Assembly (NCBI GenBank): GCA_039704465.1
Contig: JASFAU010000003.1
Span: forward strand, 1,426,001-1,490,000
Direction: 5' to 3'
Length of the DNA stretch: 64,000 bases
Source: Plasmodiophora brassicae
Taxonomy: Eukaryota > Endomyxa > Phytomyxea > Plasmodiophorida > Plasmodiophoridae
The position numbers were made by a program, and so were the translations under genes. A model generated the notes under the pieces. That model was given only the letters and a program-made list of their open reading frames with translations. It ran no database searches and was not told where the DNA came from. Below are positions 11,659 through 22,356 of this stretch, one piece after another; positions within the stretch are counted from its first letter, which is position 1, and the number at the start of each line of letters is the position of its first letter.

Positions 11659-12205
11659 TGCAGGTCCGGACACTGTATCCATAAAATGAATCGCAACTTA
11701 ACGCTTGACCTGAAGACCGGTGCTCCTGACGGAACTAGCTACTATGATTTACCTCGTGCTCGGCAACAGCGAAGACTTTCCTAGGCGCCAGAGCACCGTG
11801 TTCGCGTCCGATGGACTCCAGGTAGCCAACGCCAGGCAATCAGAGATGTTGTTCTCAGATTGCCATGGCAGTGATGAGCCCATAGGCTCCATACCCTTGG
11901 ACCAGATCTGTAACTTGACGATCCTACGCTGGGCGCGCTCATACGCTCTGGGACGATACATATCACCGAATGATGCCCGTGGATGCCAACAGAGCCTTCA
12001 GTACACCAACGATCCTCACGTTGTGCCCAGAGGCGTCACCCAGTGCTTCTCCGTCCAGGCTTTGTCGCCGTTAGATGTCGTAGATCCAGGGTGCCTCGGG
12101 AGGCGGGACGACTGATGTCTCGTCGTTACGAGATGCTTGCAAAAGTACCCAGCAGACCGGACACACGCCGCGTGCTTGGAACATTGACATCGTACCATTA
12201 TATCA
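11659..12205. other. Intergenic region, no gene seen
   Basis: 547 bp between Rpn12 and the DUF4604 gene. Open frames occur on both strands (for example plus 11720-12115), but none shows domain similarity, a convincing splice pattern or a signal sequence. No RNA gene was recognised. Confidence 0.4.
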
Positions 12206-12774
12206 TTATTCATCATCCCCGAATGACAGCAGGTTGGCCTGCACCTTGCCAGGCCTCCTTGGCGAGGACGACGCCTTCGCAGTAGACGCCTTGCTGGCAC
12301 GGTTCCGCTTTCGGAACGCATGACGTCCAGGATTTTCCGCTTCCAACGCATCTGCTTTAGCATCGGATGGGTTAACAGCAGCGGGTTCCGGCTCCAGATC
12401 CGGCTGCGTCTCTTCTCGCTCCTCGTCTTCGCGTTGAACGCCGGACACGCCCAATTCAGCCAACAGCTCAGCATTCTTCGGGTCTTGCAATTCGTCCTTG
12501 TAATCGTCAATGTTTACGACAACCGGTACGAGGTCGTCACCCTGTTTGCGCTTCTTCGCCGCTCGCTCCGCTTCACGCGCATCGTGCGCATCAGCGGCCG
12601 CGTGCAAGCTGGTCGGCGCGGCGACCTCCGGGTGCTCCTCCTGGTACGCCTGCAGGAACTTGGGTACCTGCCCGCAGACACTAGCACGTCAGCGCGTCCG
12701 CCGCCAGTGACCCAGACGGGGGGAGAATCCGCGTTCCGAACCTGCTTGACGTACTCGACGCCTTTCCGGGACAT
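12206..12774 (-). CDS. DUF4604 / KIAA1143-like nuclear protein
   Basis: Exons on the complement are 12774-12742 and 12667-12206 with a 74-nt intron, giving 164 aa. Three landmarks of the DUF4604 family are present in order. The N-terminal VEYVKQVPKFLQAY corresponds to SYVRPAEPAFLARF. A central DDLVPVVVNIDDYKDEL corresponds to the QVVVLK..DLS..E region. The C-terminus is ANLLSFGDDE, the family's LLSF plus acidic end. Between them is a charged, low-complexity segment. The function of the family is not established; a splicing association has been suggested for some members. The very short first exon encodes only 11 residues. Confidence 0.7.
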
Positions 12775-12986
12775 TCGGATCGCTTGGCCCGTGGGGTGGG
12801 CCCGTGGGCCCGCGGAGTGGGCGGACCCAACTGCAATTTCGGGGCCCTGATTTTAGGCGGGTCCGCCGACTGCCGCCGCCCCCCGCTCCGCCGCCTGGAT
12901 GAATTCCTGCACAACGGGGATTATTTGTAGTTGCGACCGAATCGTCCGACGCGCGCGGGTCGGCTGCGGCGTTACACACGAGGGCC

Positions 12987-13487
12987 ATGGCCAGGGGGCT
13001 CGTTAGCACGATCCGCCACGAGAAGAAGGGCGCCGCCGCCGGGCATGGCGGCAAGGGCGAGGCGATCACGCCGGGCAGCATCAGCGTGACGTCGCCGAGC
13101 GCGCCGTCGAATGCGATGACGGCGCCGCCGCCGTCGAGCGGGTCCGGGCTTCCGATCGCAGGGGGCGAGGGGTCGATGCCTCCGGGGACCGGTGTGGCGT
13201 CCGGGCCGTCTCATGCCATGGGCGGGGGTGGCGGGCCGGCGCCGGCGGCCCCGCCAGCAGCGGCGCCGATGTCCAAGCACGCGCAAGCAGGTCAGGCATC
13301 GCGTTCTGCACAGCGCATCCCTTCTGATCTGGCGGTTCGCGCAGACCTGATTTGGAAGTCTCCGGGGAAGCTGATTCAGAAAGGGTGCGCCATCGGGTTC
13401 ACATTGACGGCCGGCGTGGCACTCGGCGGTGCGCTCTACACCGTCGACAAGGCCAAGAAATACGTCAACAGCTGGTTCCAGCATTAA
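12987..13487 (+). CDS. Small Gly/Pro-rich protein with a C-terminal membrane segment
   Basis: Unspliced 166-aa frame beginning at the first ATG. Residues 20-95 are low-complexity Ser/Gly/Pro/Ala. Residues 100-130 are more ordered, and a hydrophobic stretch, AIGFTLTAGVALGGALYTV, lies about 20 residues from the C-terminus, followed by a basic KAKKY. This is the layout of a tail-anchored protein of the outer mitochondrial or ER membrane. No family recognised. Confidence 0.6.
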   Translation: MARGLVSTIRHEKKGAAAGHGGKGEAITPGSISVTSPSAPSNAMTAPPPSSGSGLPIAGGEGSMPPGTGVASGPSHAMGGGGGPAPAAPPAAAPMSKHAQAGQASRSAQRIPSDLAVRADLIWKSPGKLIQKGCAIGFTLTAGVALGGALYTVDKAKKYVNSWFQH

Positions 13488-14055
13488 GCCACATACACCC
13501 CTAATGTCCAGCAGCGCACGCAACGTGGCGCCCAGCGTTGCCCTCCGACGACATATACAGTCTATAACGGCATCGTCGTACGACGTCTGGGGTTTGCAAT
13601 GCGGGCAGGGCCAGCAATCGGAGACGCAGGCCAGGATAGAATCATCGCCCAGCTGGATCTGCGCTGGGCTGCGCCACGGTCGTGTGGGAGAGCCCGATCC
13701 CCTTCGTTTACGTTCTGGCTGGCTGGCCTGCTTCAGCTGGCGGCTCTGGATAGCGCGAGAAGGCCGTCCCGCAATTCGTGGCTCGGCCGCAATGCATCGC
13801 CGGGTCGTCCACGTACGTGGCGACCATGCTGACAGTCGGAACGGTAGCGCGTCCAGGCAGCGGAATCGTTGTGTGTGTGTATGTGGAGTCGAACCCGGAT
13901 GTTTGTAGGTAGCCGTTCGCAGAGGGACGTGCTGGCGCCGTCGTCTGGCGGGGCTGATACCGCGAGGAGAAGGCACAAGCGGAAACGCGAGTCCAGGGTG
14001 CCGTTCGACAAGTTGGTACATGACTGTGGCTGTTCGGCGCTCTGCATTGCTGAAG
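13488..14055. other. Intergenic region, no gene seen
   Basis: 568 bp before the exonuclease gene. A long minus-strand frame (about 12972-14078) crosses it but overlaps the membrane protein antisense and has shadow-like composition. A short GT run lies at 13870-13882. Confidence 0.4.
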
Positions 14056-16086
14056 ATGGCGATTAGGGAAGAGTGCATTCGGGAATTTCTAGCAGCGCAA
14101 GCGTCTGGATGTGCTCATGCAACGCTCCATGCGCTGTCGAGGCTTGCTCGCCCCGGTGGGTTCGACTGGGTGAACACGAACCTCACGGAAATCGGCCTTA
14201 GGAGTGAGGCGCCGCTGGAGTTTGCTGTGGTACGCACGATGCATCGATCGGCGCCGCCGTTGATAGTCATGCGGGGATTGGTAGGGCCTTGCTGAAGCGT
14301 GCGCTGCCAGGTTGGCAGACATATCTGCATCGTGCGCTGCCAGGTTGGCAGACACATCTGGATCCCAGTCATCTGCTGCGGCCGACGAACGGAATCGGCT
14401 CGCTTGGATGAGTCGACCTGTGTCAGCACTGCTGGTAAATGTGTGTGATGTGCATTTCGACTCCCTGCCCGTCGTTAGACAAGACGAAATTCGACGAAGG
14501 ATTCATCCATTATCGTGGGTCTCATAAAGGCCGTCCTCCGCTGTGGGCCCTCAGTCGCTGACACTCACAATTGACAACGATAGGGATTTCATTCTACCCG
14601 TTCCGTGGTCGCTCCTGGTCAATCAGCTGGCGCTTGCTGTCCCGCAAGGGCTGCTACTTCAACAAGCTCGTGACATGTTGCAGCAGTCGACGCGCCTGAT
14701 CGATGCTCTCCAATTCGTGTCCAACCTAAGGCTATTTCCTCTGATGACGTTCGACGAGCTTATCCGACCAATGGTGGACGCGAGGCAATCCAAACTTGCG
14801 TTGCAGGCCGCCCAAGCGTACCCGCCATTTCTCCCCGCTACAATTCGCGCTATCGTGCACATTCATCCGACAGCAGCGTTTCGAGCCGTCGTCGAAAACA
14901 GTCTCGATGTAGCTGCGTTTGCTGACATTGAATACGCCGCCAAGCGCCCAACGTTGCGTTGGCTAGCAAAGGAAGGTACCGTTGTGTGTGTGTCTGCTGA
15001 TATCGTTTATCCGTCATCCCTGACCTAAAGTCTGTCCAGGAAAGCTTCATGAGTTCGCGATAGGCGTCTGCGGGGACAACCGTCGCCTGCAGGAATACGC
15101 TTTGACGCTCCTTAGTCAAGCCGGTCAAATGCAAGCATTCAGAGAAGCGTATGAGGCTTTTCAGGGCGGCATCTCTAGCCAATCGCTGCGTAATCTGTAC
15201 TACAAGTATATATCGAGCCCCCATTTGTGAGCGTAACGCGGTGTACCGGAACCGATGTGATTATAATGCATCGTCCCGCAGGTTTCCAGAACCTGCAAAA
15301 GCGGTGCCAAACCCCAATGAGTTCCTGCAGATGTCAGTACCAATCCTTTTCGAACCTGAGGACGACGTATTCGTTAGCCATTTCCTGTCGAGTGACGTTG
15401 TCGGAATCGACGTTGAATTCGTCCCTTCGTTTACCAGCATCGAAGGTCGTACAAATCGAGCCGCGACCTTGCAAGTAAGCATTTCCATCACATTCGCAGG
15501 GCTGATACGATTGGATGAACATTTCGTTAGCTGTCAACACCATCACTGTGTGTCATTTTCGACATGTGTATCCCGTTATCGCCAAGAAGGGCAACATTCC
15601 TGCGAGAGCTCTTCCGAGCCGAACCGGTGCTCAAGCTCGGATTTTCCTTAAAAGGCGACTGTAGGCGAAACGATACAGCCTTTAAGAAACTCAGTAATGA
15701 CGTTGCTCCTGTTCAGTGCAGGCTCTGATGGAGTCACATCGAGAAACGGATGTGTTCTCATCAGTCGGACCGATGATCGACCTTCAGAGTGCCGTACGCT
15801 CTCTCGCCATCGACGGGCTCCCCGAAACCAACCATGTCAGTCTGTCGAAGCTATGCGAGCTGCTACTCGGCAAGCCACTGGACAAGACAGAGCAGCTGTC
15901 GAATTGGGCGAGGCGACCGTTGCGACCAGAACAGGTAGATTTGCCTCTGTATCTATTTGTAACTTCTCAGTGCAAGCTTTGGTCCAGATGAACTATGCTG
16001 GCCTTGATGCCCATGTCCTAACCGATCTGTACGAGGTCATCCGAAGGCAACCATTGGCAAACGTCGAGGTCTGTTTGACGGTCTGA
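14056..16086 (+). CDS. Mut7/EXD3-like 3'-5' exonuclease (DEDDy family)
   Basis: Eight exons join in frame: 14056-14280, 14369-14518, 14555-14975, 15040-15205, 15282-15474, 15531-15660, 15717-15934 and 15988-16086, giving 533 aa. The N-terminal 300 residues are helical and weakly conserved. The C-terminal part is the DEDDy exonuclease: GIDVEF gives the first Asp and Glu, LKLGFSLKGDLQALM the second Asp, and NYAGLDAHVL the Tyr-x3-Asp of motif III. LSKLCELLLGKPLDKTEQ with SNWARRPL is characteristic of Mut-7/EXD3 rather than WRN or RNase D. The downstream Mut7-C RNase domain of animal EXD3 is not seen. Mut-7 proteins trim small or structured RNAs. Exon 2 and the 36-nt intron before exon 3 are the least certain joins. 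Confidence 0.82.
14298..14363. repeat. Two tandem 33-bp repeats, each with a small hairpin
   Basis: Copies at 14298-14330 and 14331-14363 differ at two or three positions. Each contains the palindrome CTGCCAGGTTGGCAG. Both lie inside intron 1 of the exonuclease gene. Confidence 0.85.
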
Positions 16087-17160
16087 CGATTACGTTCGAC
16101 CGCTGAACGAACCCGATTTAAACGTGTCCTCGTTGACAATCAACGTTGATGACCAATAAAGGCCTAGGATGATCATGGATTATGTTGTCGTTGCTGTCAT
16201 CGCTGTTGTTGCCTGTGGTGCCTAGAGATCATGACATTGTCACCGACACTTCAAGCCATGTCGCTTGTAGACCGGGGCGCCAACTAGGTCAGAGGAGCAG
16301 CTGCTTCTGTGACCTATGTAATTGGCGCCCCGGTCTACGCGCTGCCATGCTGCCATGTCTCACGTCGGTTTGGTGTCATCAGACGTACCTAGTACCTAAG
16401 TTAGTGCTTTCAATGCGAGCTGGAGCATTTAGACGTCGACGCGACGAAGCTTGCGCGCTGGGTGGCGCTCAACGATTCGAACGCAGCTGACGCAATGCCT
16501 GAAGCACTGGGCATTGAGCGCCCATCCAATGCAGCAACACAGCTCGTATCGCCGCCTGTCGTCCATGACGAGGCTAGCGGTATGCCACACAGACGTTTCA
16601 CAATGATGTTCAGTTCAGCGCGGTGCGCATATCAAGGAAACCGACCAGGGACGCCTTGCGGTTTTCATCGCGAGTTATGGGTGGGTGGGGAACCTCCTGC
16701 AACAGGAACGTACCTACCGGCGTTGATTGCATTGTCCCGCGTTGACGGGTGCCATTGCGGCACGCCCACCAACGGCGTCGGCTCGCTCTCTGCGGCCATC
16801 GGAAGACTTCTCGCTGACGTTGTCCACGCCTCCGCGCCTTGATGACGAATCGGTGAACAGGATTCCCTGGGTTACGCTTTTCGCGTTTGAATGAGGCGAT
16901 GAGATGCAAGCGGAAACCGAACGTCCCGCCGACGGTTCCAGCGGCATGCACCTGATAGCCTGCGCCCGGGTAGGCCAACGATGAGTCACGCCGCCCGACT
17001 GACAATATCGTCGCGAGATATAGTGTCATGTGTCGCGCTCCAGTTGAGTCACCGCTGTGCTGTGCTGTGCCCTGGAACTTACGTCAATGGCCGATACCAC
17101 TTCGTTATTGGATACCTGCGTCGCGCCTATCACCGAGAAATAATTCTCGCCCGGGCCGCC
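16087..17160. other. Gene-poor stretch with the palindrome and an unassigned open frame
   Basis: Besides the palindrome there is a plus-strand open frame from about 16402 to 16842 without a convincing ATG, holding VDATKLARWVALNDSN and later RVDGCHCGTPTNGVG. An upstream ATG at 16169 starts a hydrophobic, signal-like MIMDYVVVAVIAVVACG, but I could not splice the two in frame. A minus-strand frame over 16610-16990 is an alternative. None is firm enough to call a gene. Confidence 0.35.
16267..16337. repeat. 71-bp near-perfect palindrome
   Basis: Outer arms GTAGACCGGGGCGCCAA and TTGGCGCCCCGGTCTAC are perfect 17-bp complements. Inside them TAGGTCA pairs with TGACCTA. The centre AGGAGCAGCTGCTTCT is self-complementary apart from one G-T wobble. 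Only a few bases are unpaired. It could be a transcribed hairpin, a binding site or the core of a foldback element. Confidence 0.9.
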
Positions 17161-17307
17161 ATGCGCTTCGACGCCCTCGCCCTCCTCGCGCTCGTCGCGA
17201 TCTCTGCTGCTGCCGGCCAGCAGTTACAGCAGCAACAGGGGCAACAGCAGCATCAATTTCAGCAAGAGCAACAGCAGCAGAATGTGCAACAGCAGCAGCA
17301 GCATAAC

Positions 17308-17378
<71 letters not shown>

Positions 17379-19570
17379 TGCAGACGCAGCAGCAGGTGCA
17401 ACAGAACCAGCAGCAGGTGCAGCAGCAACAAGAAAACGAGCAGCTGAGTGATAACACGAAACTTGTCAAGAAACGCGTTGTCATTACGACGACGATGGGG
17501 ATGAACGCGACGACAGCGCCCACACCGGCGCCGACCGTGCCGCCTCCGACCACGGCCGCCCCGCATCTGCCACCTATCGCCGCCTACAACCCGGCAACCG
17601 TCGTCAAGAACACGAACAGTTACAACGGAGACGTTGTCGTTCCGCCGCCCACGACGTCGCCAACGTACGCGGGCGTTGTTGACGGGTCGGCCCCCGTTGT
17701 CGACGATGACATCATGCACCAACGCGTCAACGTCCCCGTTGCCGACGAGCAGGTCTGGTTCCCAGAGACGCAGCTGAACCACGTTGGCCCCAGGCCCGTT
17801 ATCGTGCCACCGCAGGCGCCTGCCGCAGGCGGCAACTCTGTGGGCCCCCAGGCGCCTGTCGCAGGCGGTAACTCTGTGGGCCCCCAGGCGCCAGGCGGCA
17901 ACCTGCCCGGCCCTCAGTCGCCGATCAACGATGACGACCCGCCCCTGCCGATCGTCATGCCGCCTACCGCGCCTGGCTTCGTCATGGATGCGATGCCGAA
18001 TGGCCCTGTGCGAGGGTCGTCGCCGAGTGTCGCCATTGCTGGCTGGCAGGAACCTGTTCCAGCTGGTCCCCAGCGTCCCCGCAACCCGCCAGCGGGCGTC
18101 AACGTCAACAGCGAGTTCGTTGTCGATGACACCGACGTGCCGCGTACGGGCGGATCGGCGTTCCCGACGACGCGCTCCAACGTCGTCATTGTCGGGACCA
18201 GGCGTCGCGATAACGAACCGTTGCCTCCTGTGGACACGTTGCCCATCGACCTGAGCCCATCGCGCCCCGATCGTGTCGCCATCGTTCGCCCGCCGCCCGC
18301 CCGCCGCATCATCATCGTTACGCCCACCGTCGTGGACGGCACCATCGTCGAAGACGAGGACGACGACGACAGCGATGTCACCATCAACGACTTCAGCTCG
18401 AACACCGTCAGCGGCGTCAGCAACACGAACGTGAACAGGAACACGGTCGGCACGAACACGAACGTGAATGCGAACAGCGTCAACACGAACAACGTCAACA
18501 ACGTGAACACGAACAACGTGAACACGAACAACGTGAACACGAACAACGCGAACACGAACAACGTCAACACGAACAACGTCAACACGAACAACGTGAACAC
18601 GAACAACGTCAACACGAACAACGTCAACACGAACAGCGTCAACGTGAACAATGTCAACACGAACAATGTGAACGTGACGGTGACGCCAGCGCCAACGCCG
18701 TTCCCGACGACCCCATCGCCGACCCCATTCCCGACACCGGCGCCGACGCCGTTCCCGACACCAGCGCCGACACCCGCCCCGACAACGACGTCGCCGCCGC
18801 CGTCCCCTGTCATCATCAACCGCACGACGGAGACGATCGAGATCGACGGCAACCTGGAGAAGAAGACGTTGCAGGCGTCGCAAGTCCAGCCGGAACCGGA
18901 GCTGTCCCGGGTCGGTCTTCGCGAGTACAAGGGGCGCAAGGACCCGCCGGCCAAGACGCCCGACCACACCACGGTCGACGTCTGGACGGCCAAAGCGCCC
19001 GAGCAACCGGAGCCGTCCACGATCGAATCCGGCAACGTCCTCGCCAAGCGCAACGTCAAGGTCGAGCGATTCGGGTCGGACGCCGGCGCCAAGGGCGACG
19101 TCACCGAGTCGTCCGAGGTGATCGACGCCGACCTCGTCAAGGCCAAGTTCCCGAACGAGGGCACCGTCTCCGCCGACCGCCTCGAGCGCGACGTCAGCAA
19201 GTCCAAGGACGTGTTCGCGCGCGGCAACGACCGCGGCGAGTTCGACGTCGCCAAGTCGTCGACGGTGCAGGCGTCGGCCGACGAGAAGACGGCCGACGGG
19301 CAGCACGAGCGCCAGGCGCAGGTGCAATCGGCGTCGCAGAAGCAGTCCTGGGAGAACTTTGGCAACCAGAACACGAACGGGTCGTTCGTCGCCACCGGGT
19401 CGACCCGAACGGGGGCGAAGCGTGTCGCGCGCGACGGCGGCGACATCCGCACCGACCGATCCGGATCCGCCCAGCACACGTCCGTCGTCGAGTCGTTCGA
19501 CGCGCCAACGCCGTCGTCGTCGTCGTCGTCGAAGGTCACCCTGGACAGGAAGCCGGGCCCGTCCCTGTAG
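17161..19570 (+). CDS. Secreted low-complexity repeat protein (poly-Gln, Asn-Thr pentads, Thr-Pro)
   Basis: The protein begins with a signal peptide, MRFDALALLALVAISAAAG, followed by Gln-rich sequence. Signal and body lie in different frames. Removing 17284-17311 (28 nt, GT...AG) joins exons 17161-17283 and 17312-19570 in frame for 793 aa; a slippage frameshift in the CAG tract is the alternative. Order: poly-Gln; a Thr/Pro linker; three copies of APxAGGNSVGPQ-type units; an Asp-rich patch; roughly 15 pentads of NTNNV type (18420-18670); TP(F/T)PTPAP repeats; then about 260 charged residues lacking repeats. No transmembrane or anchor signal is seen at the C-terminus. An extracellular matrix or coat role is inferred. 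Long antisense frames over this gene are composition artefacts. Confidence 0.75.
18421..18675 (+). repeat. 15-bp tandem repeat array encoding NTNNV pentads
   Basis: The unit AACACGAACAACGTC/G is repeated with few changes. Variation is mostly at the third base of the Val codon, which alternates GTC and GTG without changing the protein. This suggests selection on the peptide or recent expansion with conversion. Confidence 0.9.
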
Positions 19571-19689
19571 GGCCCGCGCGTGGTCGACATCTCGTAAATG
19601 AAATCGGGGGCGCTCCTCTATTTGCTGTCTCAACAGATACGACGTTCGTATCTGTGCCCGATATCTACGCCTGTCGCCGACGTTGGTCG

Positions 19690-20283
19690 ATGCACGCCAA
19701 TGGGGAGACGCTTCGGCACCGATCGTCGTCGAGCGGCGACGGCCCGGCCATTGTCGCCATCGACCCGACGTTCCCGGTGGCGCCGACGACGGCGATCAGC
19801 GATATGGATTTCGTGGTGGCGCGACGCAACCCGTTCGACGCAACGTCGATCGCCACGATCGTCTGCATCCTGCTCGTCGTCATCGTCATTGTCGTAGCCG
19901 TCGTCCTGTCGACAGTGCACCCGGGGTCGTCGTCGCCGGCGTCGACCGCGCCGCCGACGACGTCGAACCCGCTGGAAGTGTTCGCATCGCAGATGACGGT
20001 GCAGACGGCGATCCCTGTGAACAGCACACAGCTGGCTGTGGGCATGGCGCAGACGCTGTCGCTGCCGCAGGACAACCTGAAGGCCGTCGAGAGCGCGATG
20101 TCGACGACAACGGATCTGACGTTAACAGGGACAGCGGGCGACCTGCAGATCACGCTGGGGACGCTGCAGGAGGTCCTCAGCGTCCCTGGCGGCGGCACCC
20201 TGTCGCAGTGGCAGATTCAGAAGGTCTACATTCGACACAACAACCAGCTCAACGTCGTGTGCGCATCGGGAGGCTGCTCATGA
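19690..20283 (+). CDS. Single-pass membrane protein with extracellular C-terminus
   Basis: 197 aa from the ATG at 19690, which starts MHANGETLRHR; an upstream frame extension lacks an ATG. About 55 residues precede a strong membrane helix, IVCILLVVIVIVVAVVLSTV. A Ser/Thr/Pro stalk and a compact domain of about 120 residues follow, ending VVCASGGCS with two cysteines. No family recognised. Signal-anchor (type II) topology is likely. Confidence 0.6.
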   Translation: MHANGETLRHRSSSSGDGPAIVAIDPTFPVAPTTAISDMDFVVARRNPFDATSIATIVCILLVVIVIVVAVVLSTVHPGSSSPASTAPPTTSNPLEVFASQMTVQTAIPVNSTQLAVGMAQTLSLPQDNLKAVESAMSTTTDLTLTGTAGDLQITLGTLQEVLSVPGGGTLSQWQIQKVYIRHNNQLNVVCASGGCS

Positions 20284-20527
20284 CCGCCCGTAGAGGTTTA
20301 CGTAAACGATGACTACCATGACGAGGTGGCTCCCGAACCGGCGTAGACGGTGACTGGTGCCGATACTGCTGCAATGCCAACCCGAGCTGGCCGTCGAGGT
20401 AGGACGATGATGACGTCGGCTGCTGTAGGAGAGTCGTCATGATGCCCAACAGGGTTTAGGCACGTCTTCGCACGTATATAAATACTGTTGATGATATATT
20501 GGCTGCCTACATAGGTTGCAGGATACT

Positions 20528-22215
20528 TCATAGACCGCCGGTTATCAATCGCTCGAGGACGCCGTTCATCCTGGCGTTCTTGGCGAGGGCCACCTGGAGC
20601 TCCTTTTCGCTCTGCTCCAGTCGTGCCCGCATGCTGGCAACGTCGGCCGCCTCCCGCTGCCTCAGCGCCTTGACCTGGTCGGCGTGCGCCCGCATCTCCA
20701 CCGATATCGACGACACGTCCCCTTTCCACTGCTGGAACCTATGGGACCGTCAGGTCGGCATTGCCCCCGACTGGGACCCGCTGCCTGCGAACCATTTCGA
20801 CTGGGCGGCAACGGCGTCTTCCGCCGTCTTGGCCCGTGCCTCCAGCTGAGCCAGTCGAACGCTGAGGTCGTCGTTCGTGACCTGCAGAGCGCCCGCCTTC
20901 TCAGTGATCAGGCGATTCTCCCGAGCGATCGCGTCGGCACGATGCCGGCAGCGATCCCGTTCGGCGGCGATCTCGACGAGCGCCTTCTGCAGCGGACGAA
21001 GCTGATCCGCCTTCTGCTCGATATCGGCGGCCGACGACCGCAGGGCGCCGACCTCGGTCTCTAGCCGGTTCCGCTGCTTGTCGGCACCCGCCAGATCGCG
21101 TTGTAATCGAACAACAACCCCCCGTTCGCTATCCAGCTCCTGCTGCATCGACGCCTTCTCGTCGTCCAACCGCCTGATCTCAGCGGTCTGTTGCTCCATC
21201 TACCCCCAGCCACCGTCAGACGACACCGCTCATTGAGCGGGGCCATTCCCCAACCTGGACTCTCAGGTCCTGGATCACCCTCCCGAACGTCTTCGCTTCG
21301 ATCGCTGCACGAGACGCATTGGCAACACGCTGCCGACTGACAGAGCAGCGTCGTCGGTACCTGACTGGCTCTGCTTCTCGAGGTTCGCATGCAGAAGGCC
21401 CTGGAGTTCGCGCAGCTGGGCCGAGAACCCGTTCAGCTCCTGGTTCTTCTCGGCGATCCGATCCTCGAGCGTGCGCACCTGGTGCCGGTGTCAGCGATCG
21501 CCGTGTCCACTCGAAACGCGCCGGTCACCTTGACGGTCAAACGGACGTTGTCCCGTTTCAGGGCGAGGGCCTCGATGGAGGACGCCGGGTCGGCACCCGG
21601 TTCCACAACGGTCGAGCTCGGTGCCAGATCGGAGCGAACCTTGCCGACCTGCTCCGCGCGTAACCTTCGCTTCAGCAGGCGAATCTGATGCTGGGCCTCC
21701 TCCAGCGACTGCTTGTAGTGGCCGGCCCCGGTCCTGGTCTTCAACAGGCGGTTCGCTTCGGCGAGACGCGCGGCCAGATCCCGAATACGCTCCTCGAGGC
21801 GGACGGCGTTCTGCGCCCAGTGCTTCTCCTTCTTCTTCCAGGCCGATTCCGCCTCCAGTGTCTTGGTACGCAGCGTGTCGAGCGCGTTGGCCAGCGCTTG
21901 CCGCTGCGTCGCCGACCGGGATCGCTCCTGCTCGTGGCCCTTGATGGCCGCAAGGCACAAATCCTTCGCCTCGACTGTCTTCGTGACGAGGTCGTCGAGC
22001 TCGCCGATCCGGGTGACCGCCTCGCGAAGCTCGGCACGCAGGCGGACGCATTCGGCGCGCTCCTCGGCGACCCGGTCGTGCAGGCGCGCGTTCTCAGCCC
22101 CGACGTCATCCAGCGTTGCCTTCAGCGACGCGATCGTCTGCGCTTGCGCCTGGCAGACATCGGGGCCGCCACCCGCCCACGACCTGATGCCGACCGGGTC
22201 TCCACTGCCCTGCAT
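20528..22215 (-). CDS. Long coiled-coil protein
   Basis: Five exons on the complement (22215-21529, 21478-21361, 21304-21255, 21199-20793, 20738-20528; introns 51-56 nt) join to a 490-aa protein. Heptad-like sequence runs from about residue 20 to the end, for example RLEERIRDLAARLAEANRLL and RRLDDEKASMQQELDSERG. No other domain is visible. Composition suggests a centrosomal, basal body or golgin-like structural protein, but the family is not recognised. It is head-to-head with the CH-domain gene, 141 bp apart, which may mean joint regulation. Confidence 0.75.
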
Positions 22216-22356
22216 GGATTGCGATTACCTTGGCCGGCAACCGACCGCCATCTTCTGTGACAGGTTCGGGCGACCATTCGCCAGTCTGCCACTCTGCAAC
22301 CACCTCGCCGGGCTGTGCGGGTACCCTTGGGCAAGATCGACCTCGCTATACTCGGC
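22216..22356. promoter_or_regulatory. Shared divergent upstream region of the coiled-coil and CH-domain genes
   Basis: 141 bp between two opposed start codons. No known element recognised. Inferred from arrangement only. Confidence 0.35.

Noticed and set aside
12972..14078. 368-codon minus-strand frame
   Set aside because: It overlaps the small membrane protein and exonuclease start antisense; Arg/His-rich shadow composition.
17914..19590. 558-codon antisense frame with TLFVLTLFV repeats
   Set aside because: It mirrors the NTNNV array; hydrophobic repeats arise from reading Asn/Val codons backwards.
17105..19633. 842-codon minus-strand open frame rich in RRR and HVHRV repeats
   Set aside because: It is antisense to the repeat protein, follows from GC-rich codon bias and low complexity, and has no domain.
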